Part shown: positions 8,481 through 16,588 of the stretch, piece by piece
Layout: each line of letters opens with the position of its first letter
How positions within the stretch are numbered: the first letter of the stretch is position 1
Assembly (NCBI GenBank): GCA_013001285.1
Contig: JABDMU010000023.1
Coordinates: 1 to 41,869, forward strand
DNA length: 41,869 nt
Reading direction: 5' to 3'
Source of the DNA: Flavobacteriaceae bacterium
GTDB lineage: Bacteria > Bacteroidota > Bacteroidia > Flavobacteriales > Flavobacteriaceae
Notes under the pieces: generated by a model
Database searches by the model: none
Seen by the model: only the letters and a program-made list of their open reading frames with translations
What the model was told of the DNA's origin: nothing
Translations under genes and position numbers: made by a program

Positions 8481-9044
8481 ATGATGAATACAGATAATTT
8501 AAACGCTTTATTTGAAGATCTAAAAGACGATTTTGATATTGAAACTCCTTCAAAAGGACATCAACAACGTTTTCTTCAAAAATTAAACGAAGCACAAAAA
8601 GTTGAACAACTTTCGCAAAGAAGACTGTCACTTTGGAAACCATTTATAGGGATTGCGGCTTCATTACTTTTAATTGTCACATTAACGTTTGGATGGCAAT
8701 CTAATTCCGAGGCCAACGAACTGGCTAGTGTTTCTCCAGAAATGGAAACCACTCAGGATTTCTTTATGAATACCATCTCAACAGAATTAGCAAAACTTTC
8801 AAGTGAAAACGATCCTGAATTTCAAGAACTTGTTGTAGATGCAATTTTTCAACTAAAAATTCTTGAACAGGATTATGAATCCCTTAAATTAAATCTTGAA
8901 GAAAGCGGTGCCGATAAACGAGTTATTCATGCCATGATCGTGAACTTTCAAAACAGAATAGAAATATTGCAAAATGTTTCAGAACAAATAGAAGAAATAA
9001 AACAACAAAAAGACTTTACAAATGAAAACAGTTCTACTTTATAA
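8481..9044 (+). CDS. Single-TM membrane protein, probable anti-sigma factor
   Basis: 187 residues. A hydrophilic ~50-residue N-terminus (FEDLKDDFDIETPSKGHQQRF) precedes one transmembrane segment at about 53-72 (PFIGIAASLLLIVTLTFGW), followed by a ~115-residue acidic, helical extracytoplasmic part likely to form coiled coil (ILEQDYESLKLNLEESGADK, EILQNVSEQIEEIKQQ). Two start codons are adjacent (8481 and 8484). It follows the sigma gene by 8 nt and overlaps the next gene by 23 nt. The topology and position argue for an anti-sigma factor that holds the sigma factor at the membrane. There is no HxxxCxxC zinc motif, so it is not a ZAS-type anti-sigma factor; the assignment is inference from context. 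Confidence 0.65.
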   Translation: MMNTDNLNALFEDLKDDFDIETPSKGHQQRFLQKLNEAQKVEQLSQRRLSLWKPFIGIAASLLLIVTLTFGWQSNSEANELASVSPEMETTQDFFMNTISTELAKLSSENDPEFQELVVDAIFQLKILEQDYESLKLNLEESGADKRVIHAMIVNFQNRIEILQNVSEQIEEIKQQKDFTNENSSTL

Positions 9045-10110
9045 ATTAGTTTTTGCTTTATTCTTAATGCCAATTACAACAATGGCGCATGAGAAGGATT
9101 GGAAAGGTAAACATACTAAAGAAAAGAAAATCAGCAAGGAATTCAAGGTTAACGCAAACGCCAATTTAAAGGTTGATAACAGCTATGGTGATATTGATAT
9201 TACCACCTGGAACGAAAACAGAATCGTGATTGATGTCATCATTACTACTAATGGTAATGACGAAGAAAAAGTACAGAAAAAATTAAACGAGATCGATGTC
9301 GAATTCTCTGCATCGTCATCAGAGGTCTCGGCTAGAACCAGATTTAACAAAGGGAAATCAAAATCCTGGTGGAATTGGGGTAATAATAATGTGAACATGA
9401 AAATTGAATATATTATTAAAATGCCAATGACCAATAGTGTAGATCTAGACAATGATTATGGTAGCATTAACCTGGATAAATTAGAAGGTCGCGCAGTCAT
9501 AAATTGTGATTACGGAAAAATCACCACAAAGGAATTAATGGCTGATAATAACTATATTAATTTTGACTATACCAACAATTCCTATTTTGAGTATATCAAA
9601 AGCGGAAAGATCGATGCCGATTACTCGGGCTATACTGTTGGTAAAACCAATGATCTCGATATCAATGCAGATTATACAAAATCGAATATTGAAATAGCCG
9701 AAGATGTGACCTATAATTGTGATTATGGCTCATTAACTATTGATAAAGCAAATAATGTGTCTGGTGATGGTGATTATTTATCAGTACGATTGGGAGATAT
9801 TTATAAAAATGTTCGTGTTGAAGCCGATTATGGATCTTTAAAGATCAATAATATGACTGCTAATGCGGGAAATATTACTGTTAATTCAGATTATATGAAA
9901 ATTACAATCGGCTATGATCCTGCTTATAGTTTTGATTATGCTATCGATTTGCAGTACGCTTCCCTTCGTGGCGATGATGATTTTGAAAATACCAAAAAGA
10001 ATATTAAATCAAGTAGCAAATATTATTCTGGTCATTATGGTTCGAAAAATTCTGGAAATCTGATAAAAATAAACTCAGATTATGGCAGTGTTACTTTTCA
10101 TAAAAATTAA
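9022..10110 (+). CDS. Exported DUF4097-like beta-repeat protein
   Basis: 362 residues with a signal peptide (MKTVLLYKLVFALFLMPITTMA). From about residue 53 to the end it carries repeats built on a DY(G) turn followed by a beta strand: NSYGDIDI, NDYGSINL, CDYGKITT, FDYTNNSY, ADYTKSNI, CDYGSLTI, ADYGSLKI, SDYGSVTF. The DY pairs fall at about 145, 163, 182, 200, 217, 234, 251, 269 and 290, a period of 17-19 residues fitting a beta-solenoid. A non-repeat insert (about 70-130) contains SWWNWG. It resembles DUF4097 'adhesin' proteins whose function is not established. It overlaps the anti-sigma gene by 23 nt and precedes a DUF2807-like gene, so all four genes form one operon. Probably periplasmic or cell-surface; no sorting domain seen. 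Confidence 0.75.
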   Translation: MKTVLLYKLVFALFLMPITTMAHEKDWKGKHTKEKKISKEFKVNANANLKVDNSYGDIDITTWNENRIVIDVIITTNGNDEEKVQKKLNEIDVEFSASSSEVSARTRFNKGKSKSWWNWGNNNVNMKIEYIIKMPMTNSVDLDNDYGSINLDKLEGRAVINCDYGKITTKELMADNNYINFDYTNNSYFEYIKSGKIDADYSGYTVGKTNDLDINADYTKSNIEIAEDVTYNCDYGSLTIDKANNVSGDGDYLSVRLGDIYKNVRVEADYGSLKINNMTANAGNITVNSDYMKITIGYDPAYSFDYAIDLQYASLRGDDDFENTKKNIKSSSKYYSGHYGSKNSGNLIKINSDYGSVTFHKN

Positions 10111-10138
10111 AATATTAACAATCAAAAAAATAGAACAG

Positions 10139-10864
10139 ATGAAAAAATTAATAATATTCGGATTTGCATTGCTCATGACCACCGCAACTCATGCTCAATG
10201 GTGGGGAGACAAAGGTGTTAAAGGCAATGGTAAAATGACCACCATTACGCGAACAACTGGCGACTATGATGCCATAAAATGTGCTGGTTCAATGGACTTC
10301 ATCCTTGTAGCTGGTGAGGAAGGAAAAATAAAGATAGAAGGTGAAGAGAACTTATTAGAGCATATTGTCACTGAAGTCAAAGGTGATAAGCTTGTTGTTA
10401 AAGTAGAAAAAGGTATCAATCTTAAACCAAGTTGGGGAAAAACAATAAAGATCACAATACCGTTTAAGGACATTAATGAAGTCTCCTTGGCTGGTTCTGG
10501 TGACCTTTGGAATGAAGACAAGATTACTGCAACAAATTTTAAGGTGTCTTTAGCAGGCTCAGGGGATATCATTGTTAATGTTGAAGCGTCTTCGGTTAAA
10601 GGAAGTATTGCTGGTTCGGGAGATCTCACCGTCAAAGGGACTACAAATGACCTTGAAGCCAAAGTTGCAGGTTCAGGTGATTTTCACGGTTTTGGATTAG
10701 AAGCGAATAATACTATTGTTTCGGTTGCCGGTTCTGGAGATGCCGAAGTGGTAAGTAAAAAAAGCTTAAAAGCACGAGTTGCAGGATCGGGTGATATCGA
10801 ATATAAAGGAAACCCTTCACAAGAAGACACAAAAGTGTCAGGTTCTGGAAGTATTAGCAACTAA
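10139..10864 (+). CDS. Exported DUF2807-like (GIN domain) repeat protein
   Basis: 241 residues with a signal peptide (MKKLIIFGFALLMTTATHAQ). After an N-terminal beta region (DYDAIKCAGSMDFILVAGEE) it carries AGSGD repeats at residues 118, 139, 158, 177, 197 and 215, with a final SGSGS near 234. The 18-21 residue period predicts a right-handed parallel beta-helix, as in the DUF2807 family. The start is the ATG at 10139, which gives a clean signal peptide; the reading frame opens further upstream at 10082, inside the previous gene, and that extension is rejected. It is the last gene of the sigma-factor operon, 28 nt after the DUF4097-like gene, followed by a strong terminator. Function unknown; likely periplasmic or on the outer membrane. 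Confidence 0.8.
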   Translation: MKKLIIFGFALLMTTATHAQWWGDKGVKGNGKMTTITRTTGDYDAIKCAGSMDFILVAGEEGKIKIEGEENLLEHIVTEVKGDKLVVKVEKGINLKPSWGKTIKITIPFKDINEVSLAGSGDLWNEDKITATNFKVSLAGSGDIIVNVEASSVKGSIAGSGDLTVKGTTNDLEAKVAGSGDFHGFGLEANNTIVSVAGSGDAEVVSKKSLKARVAGSGDIEYKGNPSQEDTKVSGSGSISN

Positions 10865-10886
10865 TCAATTATATATTCAATAATTG

Positions 10887-10928
10887 AAAAGCCGCTCATT
10901 CTAAATTTTTAGAGGAGCGGCTTTTTTT
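10887..10928. terminator. Bidirectional terminator after the sigma-factor operon
   Basis: GCCGCTC (10891-10897) pairs with GAGCGGC (10915-10921); an inner helix TCTAAA/TTTAGA (10900-10905 / 10908-10913) caps it. A4 on the left and T7 on the right. Ends the plus-strand operon and, in the other direction, the lipoprotein gene at 10943. Confidence 0.88.
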
Positions 10929-10942
10929 AAAATAATTAGGTT

Positions 10943-11674
10943 TTACTGTTTTGTATATATAAAGGTCAGATCTTGAGTTACTGTAACTTCAGCATCTTCA
11001 GCATTGATCACCGAAAAGCCCTCCGGTATCGTAATAGATAATGTATTACCAACAAGTGTCCAATCCGAAACAGAGAATCCGTCATCTATTGAGACAATAT
11101 TTCCGTCTTGAGTCCAAGTTACATTTGTATTTTCTATTTCTTCGATACAATTGATCGTAAAATCAAAAGAATTTTCTGTACCGGCTTCAATAAAAATATC
11201 AAATTCAGCATAAGACGTGCTCATTGCTGTTCCCGTGTTATCACCATTTAAGACTAAGGTTTCGTTTGTATAACAATCCATTTCATCTAGCAAATTAGTG
11301 TTTTCGGTTCCATCATTATTTAGATCTAAAGGTTCAACAACATTCCAAGCGGTCAAAAGCCATGTTCCGGCAACACCTAAAGGTTGATTGTTATCACAAT
11401 TTCCTAAATCATTAACTGCCAACTGCAAAGAACCATCAGGATCGCCACAGGCGTCAATTTGTGCTTCTAATGCATTTCGATATGCAACACATAAGGTCGT
11501 ATAATTGTCATCATTAACACCAATAAAATCTAAGGCAGCTTGAGTTGTGACTGCAATGGCATCCTCACAGGATGAAGGGTTTTCTGAGACGAAGTCACCT
11601 TCCAATGGTTCGTTCTCACATGTAAAAGCCGTTAATAAGACAAAGATTGAAAGTAATACGCCGAATTTTCTCAT
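10943..11674 (-). CDS. Lipoprotein with C-terminal lipocalin-like domain
   Basis: 243 residues. Lipoprotein signal peptide with Cys at residue 19 (MRKFGVLLSIFVLLTAFTCE). A Cys-containing helical segment follows (about 30-95; SSCEDAI, TTLCVAYRN, IDACGD, LGNCDN), then a beta-rich domain opening with GTWLLTAWNVVEPLDLNNDG and ending in DLTFIYTKQ, the pattern of flavobacterial lipocalin-like lipoproteins. I use the ATG at 11674 because it places the signal peptide correctly and because the upstream alternative at 11704 lies in the -7 box. The substrate is not known. Likely anchored in the outer membrane; acidic residues right after the Cys (ENEPLEGD) may serve as a surface-export signal (inference). 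Confidence 0.75.
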   Translation of the reverse strand: MRKFGVLLSIFVLLTAFTCENEPLEGDFVSENPSSCEDAIAVTTQAALDFIGVNDDNYTTLCVAYRNALEAQIDACGDPDGSLQLAVNDLGNCDNNQPLGVAGTWLLTAWNVVEPLDLNNDGTENTNLLDEMDCYTNETLVLNGDNTGTAMSTSYAEFDIFIEAGTENSFDFTINCIEEIENTNVTWTQDGNIVSIDDGFSVSDWTLVGNTLSITIPEGFSVINAEDAEVTVTQDLTFIYTKQ

Positions 11675-11697
11675 GGAATCTATCAATTTAATTTCCA

Positions 11698-11705
11698 CAA
11701 ACATA
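11698..11705 (-). promoter_or_regulatory. -7 box upstream of the lipocalin-like lipoprotein
   Basis: Minus-strand TATGTTTG fits TAnnTTTG; a start near 11691 leaves about 17 nt to the ATG. At the -33 position only CTTT is found, so half of the promoter is supported. Confidence 0.4.
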
Positions 11706-11767
11706 CATATTAATTATTAGATTATAAAGCTTGAATTCCTCCAGTAAAAACCAATTAAAAAAGTTCT

Positions 11768-13096
11768 TTAAGTTAAGATTTCTGTCTTAGGAACCCGATA
11801 TAAAAGAATGACTCCAATAATGAAGAACGTGATCAAAAACAAAATGGAATAGCGCATACTTCCAGTGATCTCAGCTACAAATCCATACATGAACATCCCA
11901 ATGACGATTCCAATTTTTTCTGAAACATCAAAAAAACTAAAATAGGAAGCTGTATCTTCAGATTGCTCTGGAATTAACTTGCTATATGTTGAACGCGACA
12001 GCGATTGGATCCCTCCCATTACCAAGCCAACACAAGCGGCAGTAATATAAAATTGTAATGGCGTATATACAAAAAAGGCATAGGCACAAATGGCGATCCA
12101 AGCAAAGATGATGATGATCAACGTTTTAATATTACCTATTTTTTCAGACATTTTCGCCGTAAAATTAGCGCCAACAATGGCAATTAATTGTATTAATAGA
12201 ATACTTATTATCAAACCGGTGGTTGAATCTTGTTTTCCCCAATCCAGTTCCTCCACGGCAAAATACGTGGCTGCGATCATTATGGTTTGCACCGCCATAC
12301 TATATACGAAGAACGCACTTAAATAGCGTCGTAATACTTTATTGCTTTTTAGAGCCTTCCAAATTTTTTTTAATTCATTATAACCATGTACTAATACTGA
12401 ACGGGTGACCTTTTGCCCTTCATTTGTGCCTGTAGGGAGATATTTAAAGGTATACTGTGCAAACAAAATCCACCATATTCCTACCATTATAAAAGCAATT
12501 CTTGTTGGTTCACCTGCATCTTCAAATCCGAACCAATCGTATTTAAGGATCATCACAAGATTTACAATGAGTAAAAGCACACTACCTATATAGCCTAATG
12601 AAAATCCTTTGGCGCTTATTTTGTCTTGTTGCTCAGGAAAAGCAATATCTGGTAAATACGAATTATAAAATACCAGACTTCCCCAAAATCCTATAAGTGC
12701 TGTCATATAACAAAGCAATCCAAAAAACAGATTATCCATGCTAAACCAATACAAGCCAATACATGAAATGGCTCCCATATAACAGAAAAATTTCATAAAA
12801 TTCTCCTTATTTCCGACGTAGTCTGAGATACCTGAAAGGATAGGTGACAAAATTGATACGACTAGAAAACTGATGGCAGTGACATAACTGATAAGTGAGT
12901 CGTTGTTAAAGTCATAACCAAGAAAGGCAACAGTATCACTTATCTTATTGCCATCTGCATCTTTTATGATGGTAAGTGCGCCATAAAATATTGGAAAAAC
13001 CGCAGAGGTAATAACTAAAGGATAAACAGAATTGGCCCAATCATAAAAAGCCCATGCATTGAGCAGTTTCTTATCTCCTTTTTGTAATTCGACCAT
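11768..13096 (-). CDS. MFS transporter, UMF1/Atg22-like
   Basis: 442-residue integral membrane protein with about 12 hydrophobic segments. The N-terminal AFYDWANSVYPLVITSAVFP is the hallmark of the UMF1 / Atg22-like branch of the major facilitator superfamily, and GGIQSLSRSTYSKLIPE is its conserved second-half motif. Substrate unknown; eukaryotic Atg22 exports amino acids from the vacuole, but transfer of that role to bacteria is not justified by the sequence. Same strand as the M48 peptidase 58 nt upstream. The ATG directly follows the T-run of a terminator-like hairpin (13097-13122) and no clear promoter is seen between them, so expression may need read-through. Confidence 0.85.
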   Translation of the reverse strand: MVELQKGDKKLLNAWAFYDWANSVYPLVITSAVFPIFYGALTIIKDADGNKISDTVAFLGYDFNNDSLISYVTAISFLVVSILSPILSGISDYVGNKENFMKFFCYMGAISCIGLYWFSMDNLFFGLLCYMTALIGFWGSLVFYNSYLPDIAFPEQQDKISAKGFSLGYIGSVLLLIVNLVMILKYDWFGFEDAGEPTRIAFIMVGIWWILFAQYTFKYLPTGTNEGQKVTRSVLVHGYNELKKIWKALKSNKVLRRYLSAFFVYSMAVQTIMIAATYFAVEELDWGKQDSTTGLIISILLIQLIAIVGANFTAKMSEKIGNIKTLIIIIFAWIAICAYAFFVYTPLQFYITAACVGLVMGGIQSLSRSTYSKLIPEQSEDTASYFSFFDVSEKIGIVIGMFMYGFVAEITGSMRYSILFLITFFIIGVILLYRVPKTEILT

Positions 13097-13122
13097 AAAA
13101 AAACCGTTCCTTAATAGAACGG
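13097..13122 (-). terminator. Terminator-like hairpin touching the MFS start codon
   Basis: CCGTTC (13104-13109) pairs with GAACGG (13117-13122), loop of 7 nt, then on the minus strand a run of seven T (13103-13097) that ends exactly at the MFS ATG (13096). Acts as terminator of the M48 gene, or as a structured leader/attenuator of the transporter gene. Confidence 0.7.
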
Positions 13123-13154
13123 CTTCTAAAATACTTAAATATTTTTATATGCTT

Positions 13155-13979
13155 TTAGTTAATCGGTCTAAATGATGTTACCCCAAATTTTGCGGCCTCC
13201 TTTTTAGCTTGAGGCGCTAATTTTTGAAGATTAGCTATTCGTGTATCATTTGATGGATGCGTACTTAGAAACTCAGGTGGCGCTTGACCGCCGCTGTTTG
13301 CCTTCATTCGTTTCCATAATTCGGCAGCTTCGGTTGGATTATAACCTGCTATCGCCATTAAATAGAGTCCGATCTTATCAGATTCGGTTTCATGTGCTCT
13401 ACTAAATGGTAACATTACACCCACAGTACTTCCAATTCCATAAGCCTGATTAAATATGTTTCTTGATTGCTCGTCTTTTATGGCAATATTTCCAGCAACT
13501 GCTCCTAATTGTTGGAGCATACCAGCACTCATGCGTTGCTGACCGTGATTGGCCAAAGCGTGAGCAACTTCATGACCCATAATAGCTGCAACACCTGTTT
13601 CATTTTGCGCAATTGGTAATATTCCTGTATAGAATACTATTTTTCCTCCAGGCATACACCAGGCATTCACTGTTGCGTCATCAACAAGCGTATATTCCCA
13701 TTGATAGTCTTTTAGATAGCCTTGATAATTATTTGCATTCAACCAGCGTTCGGCGGCAACGGCAATGCGCTGACCTACTCTAGTGATCATTTCAGAATCT
13801 GAAGTTCCGGTCACCACCTTGTTTTCATTAAGAAATTGATCATACTGTGCAAACGCAGTTGGAAACAATTGTGAATTCGGAACTAAAGCCATTGTTTTCT
13901 TTCCTGTAAATGGATTGACAGCACAGGATAGGAATAATAAAATAGTGCCAAAAGCCACTATTGTATTTTTAAATTTCAT
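13155..13979 (-). CDS. M48-family metallopeptidase lipoprotein
   Basis: 274 residues with a lipoprotein signal peptide (Cys19 in LLFLSCAVNPFTGKK). The zinc motif HEVAH is at 136-140 (IMGHEVAHALANHGQQR) and the third ligand Glu199 lies in ETESDKIGLYLM. The family resembles LoiP/BepA-like and Oma1-type peptidases that handle misfolded envelope proteins; here it should face the periplasm from a lipid anchor. Ser-Asn-Gln-rich middle; GGQAPPEFLSTHPSNDTRIANLQ is the conserved C-terminal block with the second histidine motif (STHPS). Lies 64 nt after the GH31 gene on the same strand; functional connection to glucan metabolism is unlikely. Confidence 0.9.
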   Translation of the reverse strand: MKFKNTIVAFGTILLFLSCAVNPFTGKKTMALVPNSQLFPTAFAQYDQFLNENKVVTGTSDSEMITRVGQRIAVAAERWLNANNYQGYLKDYQWEYTLVDDATVNAWCMPGGKIVFYTGILPIAQNETGVAAIMGHEVAHALANHGQQRMSAGMLQQLGAVAGNIAIKDEQSRNIFNQAYGIGSTVGVMLPFSRAHETESDKIGLYLMAIAGYNPTEAAELWKRMKANSGGQAPPEFLSTHPSNDTRIANLQKLAPQAKKEAAKFGVTSFRPIN

Positions 13980-14043
13980 TTGTTTAAGGTTTAAATTAAT
14001 ACAATCCTAAAAATACAAAAACCATTCCTAACTATTAATTATT

Positions 14044-16455
14044 TCAATCAATTTTACCTTTAATATGTAATTGAGAGAAATTTTTATCAACTATCATGGA
14101 ATGGGTACCATTTAATTTTAAATGTTCTAATGAAATGATCTCGTTATCAACTTCTATTTCAACTATATCAAAAGGTAGTCCATGAATTCTTACTTTAAAA
14201 TTTTTATAGGTTGTGATATATTTTCCTTCCTTGTGTTGTTGAATAATTATTTCATTTTCTTTACCCATAAATTTAAAGGTTCGTAAGCTAAAACGGCCTT
14301 TTGTATAATCATAGCCATCATGAGCATCATCAAATAACTGCGATTTTTCCTTACCTTTTTTATAGTAAACCTCGAGGGTAACCTCATCAAAATCCTTCTC
14401 TCCTACATATTGTTGAATCGGATATTTTGGTATAATCGCACCTTCCTTGATAAAAATTGGAATGGTTTCAATATCGGAGTCCACCCATAGCTCTCGTCCT
14501 CCTCTTATGACCTTATCAGTCCAGAAATTGTACCATTTCCCTTTAGGGATGTACATGCGTCTGCCCTTGGCGTTAGGTTCAATGATTGGACATACGAGGA
14601 TTTTCTCGCCAAAAATAAACTCATCGGTTCTGAAATGTGTATGTACATCGGCTTGATCAAACAGCACTAGCGATTTCAAAATTGGTGTTCCATGATCGAT
14701 ATAATTCCAAAATGCAGTATATAAATAGGGTAACAATTGGTAACGCAGCTCAATGAATTTCCTTACAATAGCAGTAACATCTTCATCAAAGGCCCATGGT
14801 TCTTGATCACCATGGTCACCAGACGAATGCACTCGACAGAAAGGATGAAAAATACCTAGTTGTATCCATCGGGTAAAAAGTTCGCCATGCGGTTGCTCTG
14901 CAAATCCACCAATATCACTTCCTGCAAATGAAAATCCAGACATTGCCATGCGTTGCGCCTGAATGTTAGCTATCCATAGATGTTCCCAATTTGCCACGTT
15001 GTCGCCCGTCCAAGTAGACGTATAACGCTGTGTTCCAGAATAAGCCGATCTTGTTATGACGAATGGTCTTTTTGGATAAGCAAACTTCTTTAAACCGTGA
15101 TAGGTTGCACGCGCCATTTGCATACCATAGATGTTATGCGCTTTTCGATGACTACAAGGGTTACCGTCATAATCATGACGCACATCGTCTGGAAACGTTT
15201 TATTTGGAACTTCCATAACCGCAGGTTCGTTCATATCATTCCAAACGCCTTTAATACCAACATCTTCAATAAGTTCTTTAAATAATCCAGACCACCAATC
15301 ACGCACTTCAGGTTTTGTAAAATCTGGAAAATAACAGTCTCCTGGCCATACCTTTCCTTTCATATGTGGACCATCAGCACGTTTACAGAAATAATCTTTT
15401 TCCAGAGCTTCTGTGAAGGTAGGGTCATTATTGTCTACTTTTATTCCTGGATCGATGATGGCAACAACTTTAAATCCATCATCTCCCAATTCCTTCACCA
15501 TGCGTTTCGGATCAGGGAAATACTCTTTATTCCAAGTAAAACAGCGAAACCCATCCATGTAATCTATATCTAGATAAATGGCATCACAGGGTATTTTTAA
15601 TTCTCTAAATGTATTTGCGATTTCTTTGACATTGCTCTCCGGATAATAACTCCATTTGCACTGGTGAAATCCTAATGCCCAAAGCGGTGGTAACTGGTGT
15701 GGCTTTCCCGTAAGGTCGGTATAACTTTCAACCACATCATTCATTTCTGGTCCGTAGATAAAATAATAGTTCATTTCGCCACCTTGTGCCCAGAAACTAG
15801 TGACATTTCTTCGTTCATGGGCAAAATCGAAATAAGACCGGAATGTATTATCAAAGAAAATCCCATAAGCTTTTGAATGCTGTAATGCCGTATAAAAAGG
15901 AATGGCCTTATAAATGGGATCTGTATCCTTTCCAAAGGCATAAGAATCTGTCGCCCAATTCTGGTAACGCTTGCCTTTCATATTCAAATGATTGGGTTTA
16001 TCCCCTAAACCGAAAAAACTTTCTCCAGCTTGGGAAACTTTGCTCATTTTTACAATATTTCCGCCATACTCATAGCTTTCCTCCCAATGAAAGCCCAATT
16101 CATCCTGATTGATCAAGGCATTGTCTTTGGCGTCATAAATAGCAATCTTTAAATCGCTCTTATTAATTTTACAAATGAGTTTTGCAGTTGAAACCACATA
16201 TTCATTTTTCCCTTCTTCTATTTCTAATTTATTATAACCTGTACTTGCGTATTTGGTTATGGCATAGGAAAAATCTTTTGTAAAAGTTCCCGTTGTAGAA
16301 TACCTAAATCTTAGGACACTATCTCGAAGTACTTTAAGTTGAAGGACCACATTATTTTCAGTAGTGAAAAAAAGTGTGTCAACATCTTTTTTGAAATTTA
16401 TTATATGATTTGGGAATAAATTTCCCTTTTGTTCTAATTCTGTATTTACTATCAT
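14044..16455 (-). CDS. Glycoside hydrolase family 31, alpha-glucosidase-like
   Basis: 803 residues without a signal peptide, so cytosolic. An N-terminal beta-sandwich is followed by a GH31 (beta/alpha)8 barrel and C-terminal beta domains. The nucleophile is Asp407 in GVWNDMNEPAVM, and the acid/base Asp485 is in STWTGDNVANW; PLWALGFHQCKWSYYPES is the typical barrel start. It probably removes terminal alpha-linked glucose from oligosaccharides. It is the last glucan gene on this strand, 133 nt after glgB, with a weak promoter of its own (TTG 16573-16571, 23 nt, TGCATTTG 16547-16540). Its position suggests turnover or trimming of the glucan made by the upstream genes. Specificity (alpha-1,4 versus alpha-1,6) cannot be read from sequence alone. 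Confidence 0.9.
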   Translation of the reverse strand: MIVNTELEQKGNLFPNHIINFKKDVDTLFFTTENNVVLQLKVLRDSVLRFRYSTTGTFTKDFSYAITKYASTGYNKLEIEEGKNEYVVSTAKLICKINKSDLKIAIYDAKDNALINQDELGFHWEESYEYGGNIVKMSKVSQAGESFFGLGDKPNHLNMKGKRYQNWATDSYAFGKDTDPIYKAIPFYTALQHSKAYGIFFDNTFRSYFDFAHERRNVTSFWAQGGEMNYYFIYGPEMNDVVESYTDLTGKPHQLPPLWALGFHQCKWSYYPESNVKEIANTFRELKIPCDAIYLDIDYMDGFRCFTWNKEYFPDPKRMVKELGDDGFKVVAIIDPGIKVDNNDPTFTEALEKDYFCKRADGPHMKGKVWPGDCYFPDFTKPEVRDWWSGLFKELIEDVGIKGVWNDMNEPAVMEVPNKTFPDDVRHDYDGNPCSHRKAHNIYGMQMARATYHGLKKFAYPKRPFVITRSAYSGTQRYTSTWTGDNVANWEHLWIANIQAQRMAMSGFSFAGSDIGGFAEQPHGELFTRWIQLGIFHPFCRVHSSGDHGDQEPWAFDEDVTAIVRKFIELRYQLLPYLYTAFWNYIDHGTPILKSLVLFDQADVHTHFRTDEFIFGEKILVCPIIEPNAKGRRMYIPKGKWYNFWTDKVIRGGRELWVDSDIETIPIFIKEGAIIPKYPIQQYVGEKDFDEVTLEVYYKKGKEKSQLFDDAHDGYDYTKGRFSLRTFKFMGKENEIIIQQHKEGKYITTYKNFKVRIHGLPFDIVEIEVDNEIISLEHLKLNGTHSMIVDKNFSQLHIKGKID

Positions 16456-16588
16456 TCAATGATATTTAGGCTTGTAAAAAAAAGTAATCCGTGTGACATT
16501 AAAAAGAATAATCGAAAAGTTTTTAAAGGATTTATTAACCAAATGCATTTTCGAAAAAAATACATGATGTCAATCCTAGGATTCACCT

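Noticed and set aside
10264-10662. Minus-strand open frame inside the DUF2807-like gene
   Set aside because: It reflects the AGSGD repeat read backwards (recurrent SPEPA); no signal, start region or family match.
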